A DNA stretch of 64,000 nt, taken from the NCBI GenBank assembly GCA_965267435.1, contig OZ253960.1, forward strand, positions 6,386,001 through 6,450,000, in the 5' to 3' direction. Each line of letters starts with the position of its first letter. The stretch's first letter is position 1. The notes under the pieces are model-generated. The model was not told where the DNA came from. It did not search any database and saw nothing but the letters and a program-made list of their open reading frames with translations. Source of the stretch: JAWPMT01 sp965267435 (GTDB lineage: Bacteria; Bacteroidota; Bacteroidia; Cytophagales; Cyclobacteriaceae). The translations under genes were made by a program, and so were the position numbers. This document shows positions 43,041 to 52,250 of the stretch, in pieces.

Positions 43041-43454
43041 ATGACAACTGCTGGATATTCCGGTACTCCCCTCTCCAAAAAGTTGGGCATCAAGGCCGGC
43101 TACAGACTCCTGGTCTTCAACGCGCCAAAGCCTTACGCGGAGTTCTTCGAGATCTTGCCCGAGGATGTGGAGGAGGCTGATTATTCAGACGGGAAGGTAG
43201 ATTTCATACACATATTCGCCACTACGTCCAAGGAGCTCGCGGGCAGCTTCGCCAAAGCGAAACCCGCCTTGAAGATGGACGGCTGCCTATGGATCAGCTG
43301 GCCCAAGAAGGCCTCGACGATCACATCGGAGATCGACAAGTTTGATGTGATGAAGCTAGGACAGGAAGGCGGACTGGTGGATGTAAAGGTCGCGGCAATA
43401 GACGACGACTGGAGCGGACACAAGTTCATGTACCGTGTCAAGGATCGAAAATAG
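43041..43454 (+). CDS. DUF3052-family protein
   Basis: 137 residues from ATG 43041, the start that gives the family-typical MTTAGYSGTPLSKKLGIKAG. Other features are YRLLVFNAPKPYAEFFEILP, VDFIHIFATTSKEL, CLWISWPKKAST and AIDDDWSGHKFMYR. Cytoplasmic, no signal. DUF3052 has no known function; some members are annotated as having a conserved SAM- or nucleotide-independent small fold. It is a paralogue of the N-terminal half of the protein at 13621-14226. The start of the membrane LytTR gene follows six bases after its stop. Confidence 0.85.
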   Translation: MTTAGYSGTPLSKKLGIKAGYRLLVFNAPKPYAEFFEILPEDVEEADYSDGKVDFIHIFATTSKELAGSFAKAKPALKMDGCLWISWPKKASTITSEIDKFDVMKLGQEGGLVDVKVAAIDDDWSGHKFMYRVKDRK

Positions 43455-43460
43455 CAATCA

Positions 43461-44273
43461 ATGAGCCATCAACGTGTCAACGGCATTCATCTCGTCGGAT
43501 CATGGATCCGGGGGCGGTCGTACTGGGTGCTTTCGTTGGCGGCAGGTGGCACACTGCTATCAGTACTCTATAAGAGGTATCTGCTGTTTAGCAACTACGA
43601 GAATCCGCCGCCGGTCATCACTTACTCCCTGCTATTTGAATACCTGGCGTTCGTGGCGGTGGCCTTCATTTTTCCATTGAGTCTCCGGAGGTACAGTCAT
43701 CCCCAGTCACGGGCTACGTTCATAGTTGTAGTGGGCATAGCTTTCACCGTGGTGTACTTGTTGATCTTGTCGAGCCTTGAGTGGTTCGAAGGTGGTCAGT
43801 CTTACCAATTGGTCAAGGGTATCGGATTTTCTCTAAGGCACTCGAGTCCTTATGTGTTGGTGATCTATGCCTTGATTTGCGTTTTCCTTTTCTTCCTCAA
43901 TCAGGGGTACAAGGTGCCTGCCGACGGCTATCTGCAGAAGGTGGAATACCGACTTAAGAACAAGTTGCATTTCCTGCCCCTGGAAGAAGTTCAGCTGTTG
44001 GCGTCCGATGGCAACTACGTGGCGGCCGTAGATCGCGAAGGAAAAAAGCACCTCGTACGAAAGACCCTCCAGTCACTAGAAAAGGAGATTGACCCAGACC
44101 TGTTTGTCAGAGTCCACAGAGGGTACATCGTCAATCCATCCTGCATACAGTCGATGGAGTCGGACGCTGGTGGTGGCTATGTGCTCCTATTGGGCAACGA
44201 TGTGCATGCCAAGATGAGCAAGAACTACACTCATCTCGTGGACGAACTGAAGAAGCGGGCGTCACTCACTTGA
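43461..44273 (+). CDS. Membrane-bound LytTR transcription regulator
   Basis: 270 residues. Four membrane helices in the first 150 residues (VLSLAAGGTLLSVLY, YLAFVAVAFIFPL, FIVVVGIAFTVVYLLIL, YVLVIYALICVFLFFL), then a LytTR DNA-binding domain (about 165-265) with LHFLPLEEVQLLASDGNYV, LQSLEKEIDPDLFVRVHRGY and MSKNYTHLVDELKK. No receiver domain, so it is a one-component regulator in which DNA-binding is tied to the membrane. Six bases after the DUF3052 gene. Its signal is unknown; the DoxX gene downstream is a possible target. Confidence 0.88.
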   Translation: MSHQRVNGIHLVGSWIRGRSYWVLSLAAGGTLLSVLYKRYLLFSNYENPPPVITYSLLFEYLAFVAVAFIFPLSLRRYSHPQSRATFIVVVGIAFTVVYLLILSSLEWFEGGQSYQLVKGIGFSLRHSSPYVLVIYALICVFLFFLNQGYKVPADGYLQKVEYRLKNKLHFLPLEEVQLLASDGNYVAAVDREGKKHLVRKTLQSLEKEIDPDLFVRVHRGYIVNPSCIQSMESDAGGGYVLLLGNDVHAKMSKNYTHLVDELKKRASLT

Positions 44274-44368
44274 ATTTCGCCCCACGAAACTGGTATTTCG
44301 TCCCATTGCGGGATTTTGACATTGGCACCACTCATGGTCCCGACTAGTTTGGTTGTCAAAAAAGGACT

Positions 44369-44794
44369 ATGAAAAACTCAATGAACTTAACAGACCGATT
44401 ACAAAGCGTTGTCAATGTACTCCGCAAAATCCAAGGCATTTTGTTGTGGGTGATTACCGCGTACATTGCCTTTACCTTTATTAAGAATGGCATTCTCAAG
44501 TTTGATCCTGAAGGCTTTTGGGGCCCGGCCTTTGAGCGATGGGGATTCCCCGTCTGGTTCCTCTTTTTGGTTGGTTTTTTGGAGACGGCTGGTGGTATAC
44601 TCATTGTAATTCCTGTACCCAAGATCCGCTTTTTTGGAGGGATCACGATTGGCGTGGTCATGATGGGTGCCTTTATTACCCGCCTGATTCATGGGATGAG
44701 TTTTGACGACGCCATCTTCATATTTTTTGCTTCCATGGTCAGTTTTTATGTGGCTTCCCTGACACAATTCAGGAAAGCCGAACAGACAGGATGA
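44369..44794 (+). CDS. DoxX-family membrane protein
   Basis: 141 residues with four membrane helices. The DoxX pattern is clear: IAFTFIKNGILKFDPEGFW in helix 1, WFLFLVGFLETAGGILIVIP in helix 2, then FGGITIGVVMMGAFITRLIHG and IFIFFASMVSFYVASL. Family members are linked to quinone oxidation or thiol/redox homeostasis, but many have no assigned role. The start at 44369 (MKNSMNL) is typical; a Met four codons later is possible. Confidence 0.85.
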   Translation: MKNSMNLTDRLQSVVNVLRKIQGILLWVITAYIAFTFIKNGILKFDPEGFWGPAFERWGFPVWFLFLVGFLETAGGILIVIPVPKIRFFGGITIGVVMMGAFITRLIHGMSFDDAIFIFFASMVSFYVASLTQFRKAEQTG

Positions 44795-44865
44795 CTTTTG
44801 GCAGGTCCCGAGGTACTGAGGGCGATAGGTTGTAACTTACTGTTACCGGTTCAACTTATCGCCTC

Positions 44866-45216
44866 ATGTCAGTCATCCATTTTCAAGTCAACTATCAGGT
44901 GCATCGAAAGGAAAAGCTAGAGCACTTCCTCAATGCCTATTCAGAGGCTGTCGACAAGGATTTGGTAGACTTGAAGATCGAGCGCTATGGGAAATTTGAG
45001 AATCAATGGCAGGCAACCTTCCACCTGATACTGCCGAACCTGTCAAAAGCTGACTTCGTTTATGAGCAACTCCTCCTGGCCAATGCTTTGAGTGATCGCA
45101 CGGGCGGTCGATGGACAGTGTTGGGGCCACACGATGACGGGAAGTTGCACTTTGAATGCATCTGCAACAACTATGAGGCGGGGCAACCGCTTCGGTGGGC
45201 GCACCTCACCACTTAG
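44866..45216 (+). CDS. Small protein of unknown function
   Basis: 116 residues, no signal peptide. Alternating strands and helices (IHFQVNYQVHRKEKLEHFLNA, VDLKIERYGKFENQWQATFHL, ADFVYEQLLLANALSD, RWTVLGP, LHFECICNN) suggest a compact ferredoxin-like alpha/beta fold. Family not recognised. The open frame, its typical codon use and its position between well-supported genes support a real gene. Confidence 0.65.
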   Translation: MSVIHFQVNYQVHRKEKLEHFLNAYSEAVDKDLVDLKIERYGKFENQWQATFHLILPNLSKADFVYEQLLLANALSDRTGGRWTVLGPHDDGKLHFECICNNYEAGQPLRWAHLTT

Positions 45217-45317
45217 CGGATGGGGCGCCTCCGAATTACCAAATCATGCTAGACGGATAGGTTCGGGAAAAGCCGCAGTATCGCTACGGAAATATCGGCT
45301 GTCCAAAACCGGTGTTA

Positions 45318-48272
45318 TTAGGACCCTTTCCTCTTCTTGCGCTCTCTGGGAGCCTTTACTTTGAATGTCCCTTCAATGGAATTCGAGCCGCTGGTGATCA
45401 CAACCTTGAAGCTCCCTGGTCGTAGGTAGGTCACATCGTTGTCTCCGGCTTCAAAATCCTCCTTTACCTGGTCCTCGAGAGTCTCACCATAGGCCTCGGT
45501 ACGCTCCGAAGCGACGGCCAGATTGTATTTCACAAAATTCAATCCCCGATCGATGTCCACTTCCCAATTGTTGATTTCCAACTCCTCCTGCATTATCTGT
45601 ATGGTCGCCTTAGCCGCACTGCCCGCATAGATGCTCATGGTCAATTCCGGTTCCCTGGGCTCACCCCAGGTACGACCGCTCCCCCAGCGAGAGCTGTAGG
45701 TAATGGCTGGGGCATCAAAGAAATGCAGGGGTTTCGCGATGATTTCATTGGTCAATTGCTGTACCAGGCTGATATCTCCGATGTAGATCGACCGGCCGTG
45801 AGTGCCCACGATCAGGTCGTTTTCCCGGGGATGCACGACCAGATCATGTACAGGCGTGTTGGGCATGCTGCCGATGGCCATGAAGCTCTGACCGCGGTCC
45901 AATGACACATAAGCACCATGGTCCGTCCCTACATATAATACATTCTCATTGGCGGGATCTTCCCTGATCACATTGACCGGTTCTTTTGGTAGATCACCAC
46001 CAAGTTTGGTCCAGGTGGCCCCGTAGTTCTCGCTCACATAGATCAATGCATCGAAATTGTCCCAGCGATAGCCATTCAGGGAGGCGTAGACGCGTTCGAG
46101 TTGGTGACTACTGGCTTCCATGCGACTGATCCAATAGTCCGCAGGAAGGCCACCGGAGATTTGGGTCCAGCTCGTGCCCGCATCTTTCGAAACGTGAATT
46201 AGCCCGTCGTCGCTCCCGACGTAGATCAATCCGAATTGCTTCGGTGATTCGGAGATGGTCGTGAGTGTGCCGTAGGACACGTCGCCTGTTTTGCCACCTG
46301 TGGTGAGATCCCCGGACATCGTTTCAAAATCATCTCCCTGGTTCATGGATCGGTGGAAGCGGTTGCTTCCGAAGTACACAATGTCCTGATTATGCGGGGA
46401 CAGCAGGATGGGGGATTGCCAGTTCCATCGGTAGGGAGACTCACCCAGCTTGTGTCTTGGTGTAATGCGCTGGCGGTTCCCGGTCTTGGTGTCTATGCGC
46501 CAGTAATTCCCAAATTGGAAACCTGTGTATACAGTGCTATTGTCCCGGTTGTCTACCTGCACCTGCATCCCGTCTCCACCCATCAGGGATTGATAAGGAT
46601 ACTTCCCGCCACTGTGCCACCTGTCGCTGTATCGGTAGGTACTGGGTCCTTTCCAGACCCCGTTGTCTTGCAGCCCGCCGTAGACGTTGTAAGGTTCCGC
46701 CATGTCGACGGTCACATAATAGAATTGACCTACCGCCGGAGAGTTGCATTTGATCCATGTCTCCCCATCGTCTTTGCTGATATTGATACCACCATCATTC
46801 CCCAGGATCAAATGCCCGGCGTTTTCGGGGTTTATCCATAATGCGTGATGATCCGAATGTACATTGGCGGCACTGAGGCTTTTCCAGTTCTTCCCTCCGT
46901 CATCCGAAGCAATGATCGGGACCCCGAGGACATACAGCTGATCCAGGTTGCTGGGGTTATGTCTGATTTGACCAAAGTAGTAGCCGTAGGTGTTGATGAC
47001 AGATTCGATATAACCCTCGTGTGTCTTCACCCAGCTATTGCCGCCATCGGTTGATTTATAGACCTCTGCACCCTTGACGGAGGTGTCAAACAATAGGGAG
47101 TTGGCATCCTCCACATATGCTACCAGATCCTGTGGCTTCACTTTGCCATTCCTCACGTCTTCCTTGATATCCACTGCATTGTATTCACTCGGAAAATACC
47201 TTCGGTCGAGGAAGTCATTGAGATCGGTGTTGTTCAATGCGAGGAATTCCTCGTTGGTCATCCCTCTCAGTTGCTCTTTGTTCACAGCAAACTCTTCGTC
47301 ATCCTCATCAGGTTCACGACGGTCCTGGTTGTCCAGGATAGCAAAGACGACATTCCCGGGGGCATACGAAAGACCTACTCTTCCCATGCCATCTGTATCG
47401 GGAAATCCTGAATCGCCTTCGGAGATGTTATTCCATGTTTCGCCACCATCGGTGCTTTTGTACAAGCCTGAGCCCGGTCCGGCCTCTACGAAGTTCCACG
47501 CCTTTCTGTCTTTTTCCCATGCCGCGGCGATCAGCTCATCCGGGTTATCGGGATTGATGACCAGTTCGATGATGCCGGTACGATCGTCCACAAAAAGTTT
47601 GCGCGTCCATGTCGTGCCGCCATCGGTGCTTTTATAGAGTCCTCGTTCCGCATTTTCCGAATACAGACGTCCGGCTGCACCGACCCAGATAACGTTCGGA
47701 TTTTCGGGATGGATGATGATCCGTCCTATGTGATGGGACTCCTCGAGGCCGATGTGCTCCCACGTTTCTCCATTGTTGGCAGATTTGAAGAGGCCGTAGC
47801 CAGAGTAGGAGGATCGGCTGGCATTGTTTTCTCCGGATCCGAGATAGATCACCTTGTTCGTCCAGTCCACAGCGATGTCGCCTATGCTCATGACGATTTC
47901 ATTGTCGAAGATGGGTTCGAACGAAGCACCTTCATTTTTTGTCTCCCACAGGCCTCCGGACGCGTAGGCTACATAGAAGTGGGAGGGATCCTCCGGGTTG
48001 ACCTCGAGATCTACGACTCTCCCGGACATCACCGTTGGACCGACATTGCGGAATTCGATGTTTCTGACAAGTGAGTTGTCCTCCAACGACTTCCTCTGCT
48101 CGTACCCTTGCCAGCGGTCGGGAGCAAGGGTTGCTGCAGGCGCGGTTGGGGCACCTCGCTTTTTCCTCTGTGCCTGGGAGGGGAAGGTGACCATCGCGAC
48201 GATAAGGATGAGAAGAACATTCCTGGAAACCCTTCGGGTTAAGGGCATGGATAGTAAGGCCAGGACTTTCAT
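45318..48272 (-). CDS. Large secreted BNR/VPS10-type beta-propeller protein
   Basis: Up to 984 residues; an ATG at 48248 (MPLTRRVSRNVLLIL) is an equally good start before the signal peptide (ending SQAQ). The body is built of BNR/sialidase-type Asp-box repeats: DGGTTWTRK, DGGETWNN, DGGNSWVK, DGGKNWKSL, DDGETWIK, DAGTSWTQ and others. A linker rich in Glu/Asp lies near 340-360. The last 130 residues form a separate beta domain. This architecture is common in Bacteroidota and resembles sortilin-type ten-bladed propellers; it is often annotated as glycosyl hydrolase without catalytic evidence. Probably cell-surface. Confidence 0.88.
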   Translation of the reverse strand: MKVLALLSMPLTRRVSRNVLLILIVAMVTFPSQAQRKKRGAPTAPAATLAPDRWQGYEQRKSLEDNSLVRNIEFRNVGPTVMSGRVVDLEVNPEDPSHFYVAYASGGLWETKNEGASFEPIFDNEIVMSIGDIAVDWTNKVIYLGSGENNASRSSYSGYGLFKSANNGETWEHIGLEESHHIGRIIIHPENPNVIWVGAAGRLYSENAERGLYKSTDGGTTWTRKLFVDDRTGIIELVINPDNPDELIAAAWEKDRKAWNFVEAGPGSGLYKSTDGGETWNNISEGDSGFPDTDGMGRVGLSYAPGNVVFAILDNQDRREPDEDDEEFAVNKEQLRGMTNEEFLALNNTDLNDFLDRRYFPSEYNAVDIKEDVRNGKVKPQDLVAYVEDANSLLFDTSVKGAEVYKSTDGGNSWVKTHEGYIESVINTYGYYFGQIRHNPSNLDQLYVLGVPIIASDDGGKNWKSLSAANVHSDHHALWINPENAGHLILGNDGGINISKDDGETWIKCNSPAVGQFYYVTVDMAEPYNVYGGLQDNGVWKGPSTYRYSDRWHSGGKYPYQSLMGGDGMQVQVDNRDNSTVYTGFQFGNYWRIDTKTGNRQRITPRHKLGESPYRWNWQSPILLSPHNQDIVYFGSNRFHRSMNQGDDFETMSGDLTTGGKTGDVSYGTLTTISESPKQFGLIYVGSDDGLIHVSKDAGTSWTQISGGLPADYWISRMEASSHQLERVYASLNGYRWDNFDALIYVSENYGATWTKLGGDLPKEPVNVIREDPANENVLYVGTDHGAYVSLDRGQSFMAIGSMPNTPVHDLVVHPRENDLIVGTHGRSIYIGDISLVQQLTNEIIAKPLHFFDAPAITYSSRWGSGRTWGEPREPELTMSIYAGSAAKATIQIMQEELEINNWEVDIDRGLNFVKYNLAVASERTEAYGETLEDQVKEDFEAGDNDVTYLRPGSFKVVITSGSNSIEGTFKVKAPRERKKRKGS

Positions 48273-48501
48273 AGTTTTGGGGACATTGGTTTGCGCCCAA
48301 TTTAGAAAGCTTCCATGAAATGAGGGGTATCGCCATTAAATAGTGCCCTCAAAGGGCGGAACGTCATTTGCATGGCGATGCTGAAGGATTAGTGGCCACC
48401 TGCACCATTCGATGAGGCCCTTCCGGAATTTCGCGGATCTCCAGACCGGCTTTGGCCCTCTAGCTGGCTCTTGCTAGATTGTGGGCAAAGTGCCTGACCT
48501 G

Positions 48502-49797
48502 ATGACCTTGACTCCTGCCGAAGCCCAATGGACACGTAGCCAACTGATCTCATTTCGCTACCTGTTTGTGTTCTTTTCGCTCATCATCTTTCCTTTTCCC
48601 CTGTCTCTTATTCCCGGTTCCGATGTCATCTTCGATGTTTACACAGAAGGGTGGACCGCGCTTATCAACCTGGCAGAGACCACTTTTTTCGGAGTGGCTG
48701 AAGAGATCAAACTCCAATTCACGGGAAGTGGCGACAAACTCTACGACTGGTTGTGGTATTTCTGCGTGTTGGTGCTCACCGTTGTCATTGGCACGGTCTT
48801 CACCATCCTGGATCGCAAGCGTCAGAGCTATGAACGACTAGCAGGATGGTTCCTACTGGTCGTCACCTATTATCTGGCCTACTACATGCTCACCTATGGT
48901 ATCATCAAGCTTTTCTACTTGCAGTTTGGTGCTCCCAATCTGGAGAGGCTTCACCAAACTTTTGGGCAAGCGTCACCTATGAGACTGCTGTGGACTTTCA
49001 TGGGCTTTTCGAAATCCTATACCGTATTTGCGGGTTTTTGTGAGACCGTCGCTGGCTTGCTCCTGCTTTTCCGTCGGACACGTACCTTGGGTGCACTGAC
49101 GACGATGGGTGTGATGCTCAATGTGTTTCTGCTCAACATGAGCTACGACGTGCCGGTGAAGCTGTTCTCTTTTCAGTTGATGCTCATTGGGGCGTATCTG
49201 GCCCATCTGGATCGAGAGCGAGTATTGAATCTATTCCTGTACAATAAGACCGCAGAGCCCATCGATGAGCGTCCTTTGGTTGCCTCGAAAAACGGGAAAT
49301 ACATTGTACTGGGCGTTCAGGTGCTTTTTGCCGGGTATGTCATTTTCAATCTGGTGACAAGCAGTATGGAGAACCGCGAGCGGTATGGTGAGGCAAGGGC
49401 CAAATCCGCACTATACGGTGTCTACAACGTGCAGGAATTCATTGTCAATGGCGACACACTGCCTCCGCTGATCACCGACTCCACCCGATGGCGCAGACTA
49501 CTTTTTGATTACGCCAGTTTCGCCTCCGTCATCATGATGGATGACAAAGTCACTCGCTACGATACTGAGATTGATACAGTAGCACAAACAATCCTTTTTT
49601 CTCCGCGGGGAGACACGATCAACCAGTATCCGTTTGACTATGATCGGACCGCCACGATGTTGTCGCTTGACGGCGTACTGGCAGGGGATACATTGAGCGT
49701 GTCAGCGGAGCACTACCCTTTGAGCAAATTCGGACTCCTCAACCGTGGCTTCAACTGGGTAAATGAGGTCCCATACAACCGGTACAATTACGATTAG
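48502..49797 (+). CDS. Large DoxX-like membrane protein
   Basis: 431 residues from ATG 48502 (a GTG at 48481 would add seven). At least seven membrane helices in the first 290 residues: YLFVFFSLIIFPFPLSLIP, DWLWYFCVLVLTVVIG, GWFLLVVTYYLAYYML and FAGFCETVAGLLLLFRRT among them. The YDVPVKLFSFQLMLIGAYLA segment is typical of DoxX-related Bacteroidota proteins. The C-terminal 140 residues (from about 290) are soluble and beta-rich, probably periplasmic. Function unknown. Divergent from the BNR gene. Confidence 0.78.
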   Translation: MTLTPAEAQWTRSQLISFRYLFVFFSLIIFPFPLSLIPGSDVIFDVYTEGWTALINLAETTFFGVAEEIKLQFTGSGDKLYDWLWYFCVLVLTVVIGTVFTILDRKRQSYERLAGWFLLVVTYYLAYYMLTYGIIKLFYLQFGAPNLERLHQTFGQASPMRLLWTFMGFSKSYTVFAGFCETVAGLLLLFRRTRTLGALTTMGVMLNVFLLNMSYDVPVKLFSFQLMLIGAYLAHLDRERVLNLFLYNKTAEPIDERPLVASKNGKYIVLGVQVLFAGYVIFNLVTSSMENRERYGEARAKSALYGVYNVQEFIVNGDTLPPLITDSTRWRRLLFDYASFASVIMMDDKVTRYDTEIDTVAQTILFSPRGDTINQYPFDYDRTATMLSLDGVLAGDTLSVSAEHYPLSKFGLLNRGFNWVNEVPYNRYNYD

Positions 49798-49810
49798 TAC
49801 TGGCACTTCA

Positions 49811-52084
49811 CTACCACTCAAAGTCCCAAATAGGCTCCACGCCTCGCAAGTGCTCCACGAAGTAGTTCCATCGCACTTTGCGGAAGTAGCGATCGTGACC
49901 TCCACGGTACCCATGTCGCTGGCTGGGTAGGATCAGCATGTCAAACTGCTTGTCGGCTTTGATGAGGGCTTCCGCGAGTTTGAAGGTGGCCGAGGGGTTG
50001 ACATTTTCGTCTATCCCTCCATGCGTGATCAAGAGTTTGCCCTTCAGATTGCCGGCCATGGTGATGTTGGACTGCTGGTGATAAGCGGAATCTACGGGCC
50101 AGCCCATGTACATCTCAGGCCACCACGCCTTTTCCATTCGATGGTCGTGATCGGCAGAACTGGCGACGGCCACATGGTAAGTCTCGGGGTAAGCAAGGAG
50201 TGCATGCGCAGCATCGTAACCCCCCGCAGAGTGGCCGAAGATGCCGACGCGAGTGGTGTCTACCCAACTGTACTTTTTGCCCAGTTCGCGGATGGCCAGC
50301 ACATGATCTTCGAGATTGCCACCCAGATTCTTGTAGGAGTAGTCGTGGAATGCCTTGGACCTCCTGGCTGAGCCCAGCCCATCGACACTGATCACCACAA
50401 ACCCCAATTCTGCATAGCTCTGCAAACCGTACAAGGCATTGCGAAATTCCTTAGGAAAGACCTGTGTGTGAGGACCTGTATAGACGCTTTCGATCACCGG
50501 GTACTTCTTATTAGGGTCGAAGTTGGTGGGCTTCCATAGGGCGCCGTAATTGGTTGTCTTACCATCCCGGGCGGTGGCTGTGAAAATCTCAGGCAGCGAC
50601 CAGTTTTCAAGCCCCTCAATGGATGCCTCACTGATCTCGAGGAGGACTTCTCCATTCTCTGTACTTCGCAGTACCGTTTTGGTAGGGATTTCAACGGTGG
50701 AATAATTATCCACGACATACTTGGCGTCGGGCGAGATGCTCACGTTGTGAAACCGATCTTCCGGCGTCAGCAATTGGGCGTCACCTCCATCTAGTGATAC
50801 GCTATAGAGTTGCTGAAAGTAGGGATTGAGGTTGTAGTCCTTTCCTGAGGCTGAGCAATAGGCCTTTCGTTCGGTCTCGTCGATTTTCGTAATGCTATTG
50901 ACATAGAATTCGCCCTGGGTGAGAGGGACTACTTCTCTGGTCTCCAAATCGAACCGGTACAATTGGCGCCAGCCGCTACGCTCCGAAAGGAAGATGGCAT
51001 GGCCCAGATCTTCCAACCACCGCCAATCAAAAGCATCAATATTTGTCTCGCTACTCTCAGAATAGATGGTCTCCAATTTTTCTGTCTCGAGATTGAGTTT
51101 GTGGACATACATGTTTTGGTAGCCCCGGCTGGATCCCGTCAAATAAACAATTCCGGGGGTCGAAGACCATTTCACATTGTAGCCTGTGAAGTGGGTAGCC
51201 AATGGCAAGTCAGGCCGGACAATTTTTCCGCTCTTTATGTTGAAGAATACTGGATTTTCATAGATCACCGTGCTGTCTCCGGGTGATCCACGGTAGTAAG
51301 AGAGCAGCCGTGGGCGGTACAGGGTATCCACACCCCAGTCCAGTAGATACATTTTCTGGGCTACACGGAAGTCAACCAGGTTTCCCCAGATCCATTGATT
51401 GTCTGGCGCCCAATCTACCGAGAACCTTTGGGGTCTTTCTCCATTTTCTCCCTCTATAATGTCCGCCCAGCCGTACCAGGTGGCATATTCATAGCCTCTC
51501 TCACCGTCGGTACTTAGTTGTTTGATCATCGTGCTATCTGCTGATCGGACGTAGAGATTGTATTTGTGAGGGTATGCGATCCATTGCTTATCTGGAGAGG
51601 CCTCCTCAAAATCGCCGCCGTCTTCTCCTCGCTCGGGTTCCGTAAGGGAGTAATCGGTCAGGTCGAGTTCGTAGCGCTTGTTTTTTGCATTGAAGGCCAG
51701 TTCCGTCGGGCCCTTGTACGTCAGCCGACTGATCGGGAGCTTCTTGGGGTCGACCTCTTCGTCTCCCAATTCCTCCGCAAGGGCCTCGGCTAGCCTGTCA
51801 TGGTCAAACAATTGGGACTGATCCAAATCCGGCACCGTAACTTTTCGATAGTCGCGTCCTTCCGCAGAATAGTAGGTGTACCAGAAGCCGGTACTGTCCG
51901 GAAACCAATTGGTAGTGACATGCTCTCTGAATACTTTTTTGTTGGCGATATTTTGCCAGAGGAAGCCGACTGCTCGTTCGTAGTCATCTTTGGTAATCTG
52001 CTCTTGAGCCGCAGCAGCAAGTGAGAGAAAAATGCTGAAGACAGCGATAACACAAGACCTCATTAGGCGGTTAGGGGTAGTCAT
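49811..52084 (-). CDS. Secreted S9-family peptidase (dipeptidyl peptidase IV type)
   Basis: 757 residues from ATG 52084 (MTTPNRLMRSCVIAVF, then a signal ending AAAQ); an ATG at 52063 is also possible. The N-terminal DPPIV beta-propeller (to about 480) has the RWLEDLG and SVDWAPDNQWIW segments. The C-terminal alpha/beta-hydrolase domain carries the nucleophile in GIFGHSAGGYDA, the Asp in HGGIDENVNP and the His in SQRHGYRGG. These enzymes release dipeptides from oligopeptides. The nucleophile motif is GHSAGG rather than GWSYGG. Convergent with the DoxX-like gene (13-base gap). Confidence 0.9.
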   Translation of the reverse strand: MTTPNRLMRSCVIAVFSIFLSLAAAAQEQITKDDYERAVGFLWQNIANKKVFREHVTTNWFPDSTGFWYTYYSAEGRDYRKVTVPDLDQSQLFDHDRLAEALAEELGDEEVDPKKLPISRLTYKGPTELAFNAKNKRYELDLTDYSLTEPERGEDGGDFEEASPDKQWIAYPHKYNLYVRSADSTMIKQLSTDGERGYEYATWYGWADIIEGENGERPQRFSVDWAPDNQWIWGNLVDFRVAQKMYLLDWGVDTLYRPRLLSYYRGSPGDSTVIYENPVFFNIKSGKIVRPDLPLATHFTGYNVKWSSTPGIVYLTGSSRGYQNMYVHKLNLETEKLETIYSESSETNIDAFDWRWLEDLGHAIFLSERSGWRQLYRFDLETREVVPLTQGEFYVNSITKIDETERKAYCSASGKDYNLNPYFQQLYSVSLDGGDAQLLTPEDRFHNVSISPDAKYVVDNYSTVEIPTKTVLRSTENGEVLLEISEASIEGLENWSLPEIFTATARDGKTTNYGALWKPTNFDPNKKYPVIESVYTGPHTQVFPKEFRNALYGLQSYAELGFVVISVDGLGSARRSKAFHDYSYKNLGGNLEDHVLAIRELGKKYSWVDTTRVGIFGHSAGGYDAAHALLAYPETYHVAVASSADHDHRMEKAWWPEMYMGWPVDSAYHQQSNITMAGNLKGKLLITHGGIDENVNPSATFKLAEALIKADKQFDMLILPSQRHGYRGGHDRYFRKVRWNYFVEHLRGVEPIWDFEW

Positions 52085-52250
52085 GGCGTTGATTTGGATC
52101 GGAGTCATGAAGTCAGAAAGATAATACGTTTTTGAGGAGTCCAATTATCCACTGATCTCACTCCTCCGTTGTCGGAGGTTGTCTTTGAGTTTGTTTGGGG
52201 TTCTGTTGGCTGTAGATTGCGGAACAATCCAATATTGCGAACGACAACTG

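Noticed and set aside
47074..47637. 187-codon plus-strand frame inside the BNR gene
   Set aside because: Antisense to the Asp-box repeats; low-complexity serine-rich translation.
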